Shown here in pieces: positions 15,570 through 23,107 of a stretch of 23,725 nt of DNA (position 1 is the stretch's first letter; the number at the start of each line of letters is the position of its first letter). The notes beneath the pieces were generated by a model. That model did no database searches and was not told the DNA's origin. It worked only from the letters and a program-made list of their open reading frames with translations. The stretch lies in assembly GCA_964395765.1 (NCBI GenBank), contig CAYNCU010000038.1, forward strand, positions 1 through 23,725, written 5' to 3'. This DNA is from DATDPY01 sp964395765 (GTDB taxonomy: Bacteria; Bacteroidota; Bacteroidia; Cytophagales; Cyclobacteriaceae). The position numbers and the translations under genes are program-made.

Positions 15570-16512
15570 CCGGTATCGATTCTTTCAGATGTTCGATCAT
15601 ATCCAAAGTCATCCTATCCAGATCATATTGCGGTAACCATTCCCAATCCTTGCGGGCAGCAGAGTCATCTATACTTTCCGGCCATGACTCGGCGATCTGT
15701 TGTCGGAAATCCGGATGATAGCTGATCGTGAAACCGGGATAGATTTTCCGGATTGTATTGAATATTTCTTCCGGCGCAAAACTCATAGCAGAAAGATTAT
15801 AGCTGGAACGGATATTGATCTTACTGGCTTCCGCTTCCATCAGTTCCATGGTGCCTCTTACAGCATCCGGCATATACATCATCGGAAGGTAAGTTCCTTT
15901 TTCAATAAAGCAGTCAAAATGTTTTCCGCTGATTGCCTTAATATAAATATCCACCGCATAATCCGTAGTTCCGCCGCCAGGAGGCGTTTTATAACCAATT
16001 AACCCGGGGTAACGGAGGCTTCTGACATCCAGATGGTAGTGGGTATTGTAGTATTCAATCAGTCGTTCCCCGGTAAGCTTGCTGATCCCGTAAACCGTAT
16101 TGGGATCGGTGACCGTAAATTGCGGCGTGTTTTTTTTGGGAGTCCGGGGTCCGAAAACCGCAATGGAGCTCGGCCAGTAAACCTTGCTGATATTTTTCTC
16201 CTTTGAAACGTCGAGCACATTCATCAGTCCTTCAATATTCACACGCCAGGCAAGACCGGGATGTTTTTCACCTGTGGCGGATAAAATAGCCGCTAGGTGA
16301 TAGATCTGAGTTATTTTGTGTTTTTCAACCACTTCCGCCAGTTTCTTTTTATCAATTACATCAAGTAATTCGAAATAGAGATGTACTTCCTCTTTATTGG
16401 GTTTATGTATATCAGCCGCCACTACATTTTTCTCCCCGTAAATCTTTGACAACGCAACGGTCAGTTCAGATCCCAGCTGGCCGGATGAACCGGTAACCAA
16501 TATCTTATCCAT
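15559..16512 (-). CDS. tdh: L-threonine 3-dehydrogenase, short-chain (epimerase-like) type
   Basis: 317 residues of the extended SDR family. The NAD loop is TGSSGQLG at 7-14, and the catalytic pair is Tyr141 and Lys145 in VYGISK, with PSSIAVFGP before it. The pattern, with TPPGGGTTDYAVDIY and LPMMYMPDAVRGTMEL, matches the SDR-type threonine dehydrogenases known from Flavobacterium and relatives, not the zinc-dependent E. coli Tdh. It oxidises threonine to 2-amino-3-ketobutyrate. The divergent plus-strand operon encodes the next enzyme, Kbl, which supports the substrate. Without that context it could have been called a generic nucleotide-sugar epimerase. The 3' end overlaps the T9SS gene by 11 nt. 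Confidence 0.9.
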   Translation of the reverse strand: MDKILVTGSSGQLGSELTVALSKIYGEKNVVAADIHKPNKEEVHLYFELLDVIDKKKLAEVVEKHKITQIYHLAAILSATGEKHPGLAWRVNIEGLMNVLDVSKEKNISKVYWPSSIAVFGPRTPKKNTPQFTVTDPNTVYGISKLTGERLIEYYNTHYHLDVRSLRYPGLIGYKTPPGGGTTDYAVDIYIKAISGKHFDCFIEKGTYLPMMYMPDAVRGTMELMEAEASKINIRSSYNLSAMSFAPEEIFNTIRKIYPGFTISYHPDFRQQIAESWPESIDDSAARKDWEWLPQYDLDRMTLDMIEHLKESIPVIG

Positions 16513-16535
16513 GCTTTCTAAAAATCTTTACCCGT

Positions 16536-16543
16536 CGAAAATA
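16536..16543 (-). promoter_or_regulatory. possible -7 element for tdh
   Basis: On the minus strand the octamer reads TATTTTCG, one mismatch from TAnnTTTG, about 24 nt before the tdh start. It is identical to the octamer before ahcY. It lies in the same 102-bp divergent region as the stronger plus-strand element at 16600-16607. Confidence 0.25.
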
Positions 16544-16599
16544 CTCAGATTGGTTGAAATTGACGCAGCGTATCAAAAGGTTATTCATTTTACATCTTT

Positions 16600-16607
16600 T
16601 ATATTTG
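16600..16607 (+). promoter_or_regulatory. -7 promoter element of the kbl-hisS operon
   Basis: TATATTTG is a perfect TAnnTTTG match, identical to the element before the candidate small RNA. It ends only 7 nt before the first ATG (16615), so the transcript would start within a few bases of the start codon. No -33 TTTG at the usual spacing is seen. Confidence 0.5.
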
Positions 16608-16614
16608 CAGCATC

Positions 16615-16875
16615 ATGGAAATGTTGACCTTTGAAGAATACCTGAAAGGAAAAAAGATCGACCCGGATTTATTCAGGTCTGCTGAGCCCGGGCTTTGGGA
16701 TGAATATAAAATGTTGTTTGATAGGATGCATCCGGAAAGCTTTACAGCTCAGAAGCTTTTTAAGATCAACGGGATACGCAGGAAATACCCTTTTAAGGGA
16801 GAGATTGTCAAACCCCAATCGGCTGCACCTGTTGTTTCAAAACCTAAAGTTTTTGTCAAACCCAAAATAAAATGA
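16615..16875 (+). CDS. small conserved protein of unknown function
   Basis: 86 residues, no signal peptide or membrane segment. The first 60 residues (FEEYLKGKKIDPDLF ... LWDEYKMLFDRMHPESFTAQKLFKIN followed by GIRRKYPF) resemble short unnamed proteins I recall in Bacteroidota; the tail is rich in Lys, Pro and Val and looks disordered. No function can be given. It is first in a run of six genes and ends 4 nt before kbl, so it is almost certainly co-translated with it. Two Met codons, at 16615 and 16621, could start it; the second would leave a leader of about 8 nt after the predicted transcription start. Confidence 0.82.
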   Translation: MEMLTFEEYLKGKKIDPDLFRSAEPGLWDEYKMLFDRMHPESFTAQKLFKINGIRRKYPFKGEIVKPQSAAPVVSKPKVFVKPKIK

Positions 16876-16879
16876 ACTC

Positions 16880-18070
16880 ATGTTTGACACCTTAAAACCA
16901 TTTTTGGAAAAGGAACTTTCTTCCATAAAAAATGCCGGACTTTTTAAAGAAGAGAGAATAATCACCTCCGCCCAGGGAGCCGAAATAACGATCGCCGGCG
17001 GACAAAAAGTATTGAATTTCTGCGCCAACAACTACCTCGGCCTGTCCTCGCATCCACTGGTTATCGAAGCCGCGAAAAAAACAATTGACAGTCATGGTTT
17101 CGGACTTTCTTCCGTCCGGTTTATCTGTGGAACGCAGGATATACATAAGGAACTCGAACAGAAAATTTCATTATTCCTTGGAACGGAAGATACCATTTTA
17201 TATGCCGCTGCTTTCGATGCCAACGGTGGAGTGTTCGAACCCCTGCTCGGGGAAAAAAGCACGATTATCTCCGATGAACTGAATCATGCTTCGATCATAG
17301 ACGGAGTGAGGTTATGCAAAGCACAAAGATTAAGATTCAGGCATGACGATATGGCCGACCTGGAAACGAAATTAAAGGAATCCCTGGGATCGGCACAACG
17401 AATCATTGTTACCGATGGGGTCTTCAGCATGGATGGAACCATCGCCCGCCTGGATAAGATATGTGATTTGGCGGACCATTATCAGGCACTGGTGATGTCC
17501 GATGAATGTCATGCCACCGGTTTTGTCGGAAAAACAGGGAGAGGAGTCCCCGAATACCGCGGGGTAACCGGTAAAGTCGATATTATAACCGGTACCCTGG
17601 GCAAGGCGTTGGGGGGTGCTTCCGGCGGATTTACATCAGGAAGAAAAGAGATCATAGGAATGCTTCGCCAGCGGTCCCGGCCTTATTTGTTTTCCAATTC
17701 ACTGGCCCCGGCTATTGTAGGAGCTTCCATCGCCGTATTCGATTTACTTTCCGCTACCACTGAACTTCGTGACAAGCTGGAATGGAATACAAAATATTTC
17801 CGGGAAAAAATGACACAGGCGGGATTTGATATCAAAGCGGGCGAACACCCGATCGTACCCATTATGTTGTATGAAGCCGTGCTGGCCCAGCAATTTGCTT
17901 CCGCCTTGCTGGAAAAAGGCGTTTATGTTATCGGCTTCTATTACCCTGTTGTGCCAAAAGGCCAGGCCAGGATCAGGGTACAGATATCGGCTGTACATGA
18001 AAAAGAACACCTCGATAAAGCTGTTAATGCTTTTACTGAAATAGGAAAGGAACTAAAAGTTATCAACTAA
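16880..18070 (+). CDS. kbl: glycine C-acetyltransferase (2-amino-3-ketobutyrate CoA ligase)
   Basis: 396 residues, the normal length for this alpha-oxoamine synthase. The PLP-binding lysine is Lys242 in GTLGKALGGASGG; also seen are NNYLGLSSHP, GLSSVRFICGTQDIHKELE, DELNHASIIDG and SDECHATGFVG. It splits 2-amino-3-ketobutyrate with CoA into glycine and acetyl-CoA, using the product of the divergently encoded threonine dehydrogenase. Related enzymes (BioF, SPT) share the fold, but the strong match to Kbl and the tdh neighbour decide the call. It lies 4 nt after the small conserved gene and 10 nt before hisS. Confidence 0.97.
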   Translation: MFDTLKPFLEKELSSIKNAGLFKEERIITSAQGAEITIAGGQKVLNFCANNYLGLSSHPLVIEAAKKTIDSHGFGLSSVRFICGTQDIHKELEQKISLFLGTEDTILYAAAFDANGGVFEPLLGEKSTIISDELNHASIIDGVRLCKAQRLRFRHDDMADLETKLKESLGSAQRIIVTDGVFSMDGTIARLDKICDLADHYQALVMSDECHATGFVGKTGRGVPEYRGVTGKVDIITGTLGKALGGASGGFTSGRKEIIGMLRQRSRPYLFSNSLAPAIVGASIAVFDLLSATTELRDKLEWNTKYFREKMTQAGFDIKAGEHPIVPIMLYEAVLAQQFASALLEKGVYVIGFYYPVVPKGQARIRVQISAVHEKEHLDKAVNAFTEIGKELKVIN

Positions 18071-18080
18071 CCGGATACCG

Positions 18081-19460
18081 ATGAGCAAAGACAAGCCTTC
18101 ACTGCCCCGGGGCACGCAGGATTTTTCACCACAGGTTATGGTAAGGCGGGCTTACATTATTGACCGGATCAGGAAAGTATTTGAAAGATACGGATTCCAG
18201 CCCCTTGAAACCCCCGCCATGGAAAACCTTTCCGTACTTACCGGGAAATACGGGGAAGAAGGAGACCAGTTATTATTTAAAATTCTTAATTCAGGAAATT
18301 ACCTCGATGGAATAAAAGAGGATGAATTACATACTTCAGATACCCGAAACCTGACGTTTAAAATTTCCGAAAAGGGGCTGCGATATGATCTTACGGTTCC
18401 TTTTGCGCGGTATGTAGTGATGAACCGCAATGACATTGTTTTCCCCTTCAAGCGATACCAGATCCAGCCTGTATGGAGGGCCGATCGTCCGCAAAAGGGA
18501 AGGTATCGTGAATTTTACCAGTGCGATGCCGATGTGGTGGGAACCGATTCGCTGATCTGTGAAGCTGAAATAATTTTAATGATCAATGAAGTTTTCCAGC
18601 ATCTCGGTATCAAAGATTTTACTGTGAAAATGAACAGCCGGAAAGTTCTGGAAGGAATTGCGGAAGTATTGAACGTGGCCGGCCGATCACCGGAATTCTT
18701 TACGCTACTCGATAAAATTGACAAGATTGGGAAGGAAAAACTTTTAATGGAATTTCAGTCTGCAGGATTCGGGAATTCTTTCACCGAAAAGCTGGGATCC
18801 ATATTAAATATCGGGGGGGATTTAATGGGCAAATTGAACTTTCTCGAAGATTTATTATCCGCATCCAGCCGGGGTATGGAAGGCCTGAATGAAATAAAAA
18901 CAGTCCGGGATATCTGTACCCAGATGAACGCGGATCTTTCCCATCTTGAGTTCGATTTTACCTTAGCCCGCGGCTTATCTTATTACACGGGAATCATTTT
19001 CGAAACCAGGATATTGAATGTAAATATCGGAAGCGTTGGCGGAGGGGGGAGGTATGATAACCTGACCGGCGTGTTCGGTTTACCGGGCTTATCCGGGGTA
19101 GGATTTTCATTCGGGCTGGACAGGATTTATGATGTTATGCAGGATCTTTCCGTTTTTCCTGAATTAAAGGAGAAGTCAACAAAAATATTGGTTACCAATT
19201 TCGGGGATGAAGCGGGTAATTTTTCCCTGCAGGTACTTTCAAAACTCAGGGACCATAATATTAATGCTGAAATTTATCCTGAAAATGATAAAATCAAGAA
19301 ACAACTCAATTATGCCAATAAAAAACAGATCCCATTCGTTCTCTTTATTGGCACTGAAGAATTAAAGAAGGGAAAATTTGCATTGAGAAATATGATCAAC
19401 GGAGACCAGGAAGAGATGACCATCGGGGAAGTGCTTCAGCGATTACAACATGAGGATTAG
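18081..19460 (+). CDS. hisS: histidine--tRNA ligase
   Basis: 459 residues, class II aminoacyl-tRNA synthetase. Start region PSLPRGTQDFSP is the conserved N-terminus. Motif 2 with the arginine loop is RADRPQKGRYREFYQCDADVVG, the histidine-specific motif is ARGLSYYTGIIFE, and motif 3 is GVGFSFGLDRIYDVM. The anticodon-binding domain fills about the last 95 residues. It charges tRNA-His in the cytoplasm. It is third in the plus-strand run, 10 nt after kbl and 20 nt before the CHU_C protein gene. Confidence 0.98.
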   Translation: MSKDKPSLPRGTQDFSPQVMVRRAYIIDRIRKVFERYGFQPLETPAMENLSVLTGKYGEEGDQLLFKILNSGNYLDGIKEDELHTSDTRNLTFKISEKGLRYDLTVPFARYVVMNRNDIVFPFKRYQIQPVWRADRPQKGRYREFYQCDADVVGTDSLICEAEIILMINEVFQHLGIKDFTVKMNSRKVLEGIAEVLNVAGRSPEFFTLLDKIDKIGKEKLLMEFQSAGFGNSFTEKLGSILNIGGDLMGKLNFLEDLLSASSRGMEGLNEIKTVRDICTQMNADLSHLEFDFTLARGLSYYTGIIFETRILNVNIGSVGGGGRYDNLTGVFGLPGLSGVGFSFGLDRIYDVMQDLSVFPELKEKSTKILVTNFGDEAGNFSLQVLSKLRDHNINAEIYPENDKIKKQLNYANKKQIPFVLFIGTEELKKGKFALRNMINGDQEEMTIGEVLQRLQHED

Positions 19461-19480
19461 CACAGGAAAAGTCATACCTT

Positions 19481-21397
19481 TTGAGCTGCATTCTGAAAAA
19501 AACAGTTTTCTTTATTATCGCTGCCTGCCTTCAGGTGGTAATCGCTTTTACCCCCGTTTCTGCCCAGGTGGTAAGCCGTAACGGCTGGTTCACCGCCGAT
19601 TTCAATAATGCCTGCATGCCTTTTACCATACACCTAACTGAAACCGATACCTTCCCGCCTGAGACGGTACGTCAGTTCAGCTTTGAAGGGGACGGATATT
19701 TCGTGGCTTTCAATGACGGGGATCCGATCCAATATACCTATTCGAATGCCGGCTCATACAAACTTGTAGAAGTGGTCAATAAGGATTTTACCGGTAAGAC
19801 CGATACGATGGATATAACGGTGCATGATAATACACAACCTTCCTTTACCCTTTATACCTGTGAAAGTAACGGCGTGACATTAAAAATCGATAATGACCAG
19901 TATGAGAAATATAAAATATTCTTTACGCCCTCCGATTCATTTGAAATTGGCAAGGGAGATATTGCTCCTTCCTTTACCTATACGCCCGGATCTCACCAGG
20001 TAACGGTCAAGGGAGAGTTTATCAAAGCCAAAGATAATTGCGGAACGGCCACTCATGATTTCGCGACGATCCAGTCATTGATCCAGGCTTCCTTCAATTC
20101 CATCACTCTCCTCTCACGAAACCCGACTTCAGGCGCTGTCAATTTAAATTTTACACTGGCTCCCGATGTGGTGTACCAGCTTGAAAAAGCCGAAAATATA
20201 CCCGCGGGATTCAGTTACTATTCCAGCCTGAACGGATCTTCCCTTGACGTCAATTCCATTGACACCGAAAACAAAATTCAGCTATTCCGTATTGCAGCCT
20301 ACGATGCCTGCAGTGATAAATATCTTTATTCCGATACTTTGTCGTCGTTATCCATAAGCGTTAAAGCACAGAACAACCAGAACCTGGTTGAATGGAAAAC
20401 CTACCCGGTGGGCTTCGCATCTTATAATCTTAACCGGGACAACCAGCCTTACCAGACGTTTTCCAATTCCAACATTTCCTATTATGTAGATAAGGGAGTG
20501 AAATGTTTTAACACTTATTGTTATTCCATAGTATCGGTAAACCGGAACGGCCATAAGAGTTATTCCGATACTGCCTGTGTGGAGGCCTATTCGATTTATT
20601 TTCCGCCGGCAATTACAAACACGACGGTTTCTGCCGCTGACAAAGGATATGAATTAAGCTGGCTTCCTCCGGATAATATTGATATCAATGAATTTTTTAT
20701 TCAGCGGATCCTTGACCAGGATGTATATTCAACCATAGATACTACACTGGTTCCCTCCGGATCCGATACTTCGGTTGACAATACAACCGGGTCTTATTGT
20801 TATAGCGTGAGTTATCTTGATCAATGTAAGAACCGTTCAAATGTGGGCTATACAAGTTGTTCCATGCACCTTGTATTGAATAAGAATGATATATTAACCT
20901 GGAATGATTATTCCGGGTGGAGTAAAGGGGTGAAAAAATATATTCTTGAAATTTATGATGAAGCGGGTAAATTCCAGCAGGAAGTAGATGTCGGTAAACA
21001 AACCGGTTATAAGCCTGATGATTTTTTCAAACACCAGATCAATTCTTACCGGGTGCGGGCGCTGTCCAACGATTCTGAACCTTTTATTGCTTATTCGAAC
21101 TATGTCGTCAAAACACTTTCCGCGGTCATCAATGTTCCCAATAGTTTCACTCCGGATGGTGATGGATTAAACGATATTTTCAAACCGATAGGCACGGAAA
21201 TGCAACAGTTCAGTATGAAGGTTTACAGCAGGGGAGGTGACCTGGTTTTCGAAACCGATAATCAGGATAATGGATGGGACGGATCTTATAATGGAGCGCC
21301 TGCCCCACAGGATACCTATATTTTTGATATTATTGCAGAAGACTTTAAGGGCAATTCTTTCCGCTTACGCGGGGCCCTGGTATTATTGAGGCATTAA
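19481..21397 (+). CDS. secreted protein with gliding-motility-associated (type B, CHU_C) C-terminal domain
   Basis: 638 residues from a TTG, the only start available after the in-frame stop at 19451. A signal peptide covers about residues 1-29, ending PVSAQ. The N-terminal region resembles a PKD domain (FEGDGYFVAFNDGDPIQYTYSNAGSYKLVEVV), and the middle holds two or three fibronectin-type III-like stretches (LVEWKTYPVGFASYNL; YELSWLPPDNIDINEFFIQR). The last 85 or so residues (NVPNSFTPDGDGLNDIFKP ... GWDGSYNGAPAPQDTYIFDI) are the CHU_C / type B sorting domain used by the type IX secretion system. It is a probable surface or adhesin-like protein with no visible enzyme motif. It sits between hisS and ybaB in one run. 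Confidence 0.92.
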   Translation: MSCILKKTVFFIIAACLQVVIAFTPVSAQVVSRNGWFTADFNNACMPFTIHLTETDTFPPETVRQFSFEGDGYFVAFNDGDPIQYTYSNAGSYKLVEVVNKDFTGKTDTMDITVHDNTQPSFTLYTCESNGVTLKIDNDQYEKYKIFFTPSDSFEIGKGDIAPSFTYTPGSHQVTVKGEFIKAKDNCGTATHDFATIQSLIQASFNSITLLSRNPTSGAVNLNFTLAPDVVYQLEKAENIPAGFSYYSSLNGSSLDVNSIDTENKIQLFRIAAYDACSDKYLYSDTLSSLSISVKAQNNQNLVEWKTYPVGFASYNLNRDNQPYQTFSNSNISYYVDKGVKCFNTYCYSIVSVNRNGHKSYSDTACVEAYSIYFPPAITNTTVSAADKGYELSWLPPDNIDINEFFIQRILDQDVYSTIDTTLVPSGSDTSVDNTTGSYCYSVSYLDQCKNRSNVGYTSCSMHLVLNKNDILTWNDYSGWSKGVKKYILEIYDEAGKFQQEVDVGKQTGYKPDDFFKHQINSYRVRALSNDSEPFIAYSNYVVKTLSAVINVPNSFTPDGDGLNDIFKPIGTEMQQFSMKVYSRGGDLVFETDNQDNGWDGSYNGAPAPQDTYIFDIIAEDFKGNSFRLRGALVLLRH

Positions 21398-21408
21398 CCC
21401 GGTTGAAT

Positions 21409-21732
21409 ATGTTCGATCTTATTAATAAAATTAAGGAAGTCCAGGCCAAAATGAAGGAAGCACAGGCAACGCTTGCGAATGTGGTTGTTGAAGGTGAATC
21501 CGGCGCCGGGATGGTTAAAGTGAAAGTTAACGGACTTAAAAAAGTGCTTTCCATTCAAATTGATGACGACCTGGTAAAACCCGGTGAAAAGGAAACTTTA
21601 TCCGATCTGATCATCGCCGCTGTGAATAAAGCAATGAGCGAAGCCGACAATGCTTCCAAAGAAATAATGAAAAAAAATGCGGGCGATTTTCTTCCGAATA
21701 TTCCGGGGCTTGACCTCAGTAGTTTCACCTGA
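21409..21732 (+). CDS. ybaB: YbaB/EbfC family nucleoid-associated protein
   Basis: 107 residues from ATG at 21409; an in-frame TTG six bases earlier is possible but not needed. The family pattern is clear: N-terminal helix MFDLINKIKEVQAKMKEAQATLA, then GESGAGMVKVKVNG, then the helix LSDLIIAAVNKAMSEAD and a proline-rich end. These small dimers bind DNA in the nucleoid. In many bacteria ybaB lies with dnaX and recR; here it follows the CHU_C gene by 11 nt, and its stop overlaps the next gene's ATG by one base, so translation is coupled. Confidence 0.95.
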   Translation: MFDLINKIKEVQAKMKEAQATLANVVVEGESGAGMVKVKVNGLKKVLSIQIDDDLVKPGEKETLSDLIIAAVNKAMSEADNASKEIMKKNAGDFLPNIPGLDLSSFT

Positions 21733-22748
21733 TGGACCGGTTGGCTACTGTCATATTAAATTATAATGGTCATCAGTATCTTGAAAAATTTCTTCAGGGA
21801 GTCGTTGATAACAACGAAAGTTTCCCGGTATATGTAATTGACAACGGATCTTCCGATAACTCGTTGGAATTGCTTCGAACGAATTTTCCGAGCGTCCGCG
21901 TGGTCATCCTGGATAAAAATGAAGGTTTTGCCGGCGGTTATAACCTCGGACTTAAGCAGATTGAATCGGAATTTTACCTATTACTGAATTCCGATATCGA
22001 TGTCCGACCCGGATGGCTTAAACCACTCCTTGATTTTATCATTCATCAGCCGGATTGTTTTGCCTGTCAACCCAAGATCCTATCCTATACGGACAAAGAA
22101 AAATTCGAATATGCCGGCGCGGGAGGAGGATACCTTGACCGATTCGGCTATCCCTTTTGCCGGGGCAGGATCTTCAATTCCATGGAATATGATGAAGGCC
22201 AGTATGATGATACCCGTGAGGTATTCTGGGCTTCCGGTGCCTGTATGTTGGTTCGTTCTTCCATATTTCTTGAAGCCGGGGGATTCGATGCCGATTTTTT
22301 TGCCCATATGGAAGAAATTGACCTGTGCTGGAGGATGAAAAAAGCAGGATGGAAAGTTTATTATGTAGGTACAAGCAGCGTGTATCATTTAGGGGGTGGA
22401 ACATTATCACATAAAAACCCGCAAAAGACCTATTTAAACTTCCGGAACAACCTGTTTATGTTACTAAAGAACCTGGAAGATTATGAAATGATCAGAGTGA
22501 TCTTAGCCAGGTTCATTCTGGACATCCTCGCCAGCTTAAAATTCCTGGCTAATGATTCGACCGGAGACTTTTTTGCAGTGCTGAAAGCGATGTGGATAAC
22601 TTATACAGGCATAAATAAGGAATTGAAGAAGAGAAAGTCGATACTGAAGATCCGCAAAAACAAAGAATTATCGGGTATGTACAGGAAATCAATAGTCCGG
22701 GAATACTATTTAAAAGGAATTAGAAAATTCAGCCAGTTAGGATACTAA
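21732..22748 (+). CDS. glycosyltransferase family 2
   Basis: 338 residues. The GT-A fold is shown by TVILNYNGHQYLEKFL at the start, YVIDNGSSDNSLELL, NEGFAGGYNLGL, the metal-binding LLNSDIDVRPGWL, and WASGACMLVRSSIF with HMEEIDLCWRMKKAGW. It resembles rhamnosyltransferase-type enzymes of polysaccharide synthesis. It has no signal peptide and only weak hydrophobic stretches near the C-terminus, so it probably acts at the cytoplasmic face. Donor and acceptor are unknown. The start codon overlaps the ybaB stop by one base, and the stop overlaps the convergent PspC-like gene by 4 nt. Confidence 0.94.
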   Translation: MDRLATVILNYNGHQYLEKFLQGVVDNNESFPVYVIDNGSSDNSLELLRTNFPSVRVVILDKNEGFAGGYNLGLKQIESEFYLLLNSDIDVRPGWLKPLLDFIIHQPDCFACQPKILSYTDKEKFEYAGAGGGYLDRFGYPFCRGRIFNSMEYDEGQYDDTREVFWASGACMLVRSSIFLEAGGFDADFFAHMEEIDLCWRMKKAGWKVYYVGTSSVYHLGGGTLSHKNPQKTYLNFRNNLFMLLKNLEDYEMIRVILARFILDILASLKFLANDSTGDFFAVLKAMWITYTGINKELKKRKSILKIRKNKELSGMYRKSIVREYYLKGIRKFSQLGY

Positions 22749-22963
22749 TAATACAAAATCGGGTTATATCTTCTCCTTAAATGCTTCCGTATGTTCATTG
22801 TAAAGGCTAAAAGCAGGTAAAATATGACAGGAGAGCCAAATGAAAGAAAAGAGGCATAAATGAAAAAAATCCGGATGCTGGAAGTGGGAATACGGAATTT
22901 ATCACCCAAATGGGCACAAACCCCAAATGCCTTATCTTCAAAGAAATTCTGAATTCTTTTCAT
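22745..22963 (-). CDS. PspC domain-containing small membrane protein
   Basis: 72 residues. The PspC pattern is seen: FGVCAHLGDKFRIPTSSIRIFFIYASFLSFGSPVIFYLLLAF, with one membrane segment at about residues 33-54 and a basic tail (RKHLRRRY). Phage shock protein C relatives help cells survive envelope stress in proteobacteria; in Bacteroidota this short stand-alone form is common and its role is not settled. There is no pspA or other stress gene beside it. A perfect -7 element lies just upstream. Confidence 0.88.
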   Translation of the reverse strand: MKRIQNFFEDKAFGVCAHLGDKFRIPTSSIRIFFIYASFLSFGSPVIFYLLLAFTMNIRKHLRRRYNPILYY

Positions 22964-22979
22964 TTTAATATTTTTTTTA

Positions 22980-22987
22980 CAAAATTA
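22980..22987 (-). promoter_or_regulatory. -7 promoter element of the PspC-like gene
   Basis: Minus-strand TAATTTTG matches TAnnTTTG exactly and ends 17 nt before the start codon (22961-22963). Upstream at a 17-nt spacing is TTTC, a near match to the -33 TTTG box. Confidence 0.5.
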
Positions 22988-23107
22988 TAAACGAAATTGG
23001 TTTTGAAATAGTTTTTACATTTACTTTTAATGGCTATTATTGCACTAATTCATAATATCCGGATCATCAATATATAGAAACTGGTTGAAATTTAACTTCA
23101 TAATTCA

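Noticed and set aside
15559..16512. Reading this gene as a nucleotide-sugar epimerase for surface polysaccharide
   Set aside because: Its motifs and the divergent kbl gene fit the SDR-type threonine dehydrogenase better.
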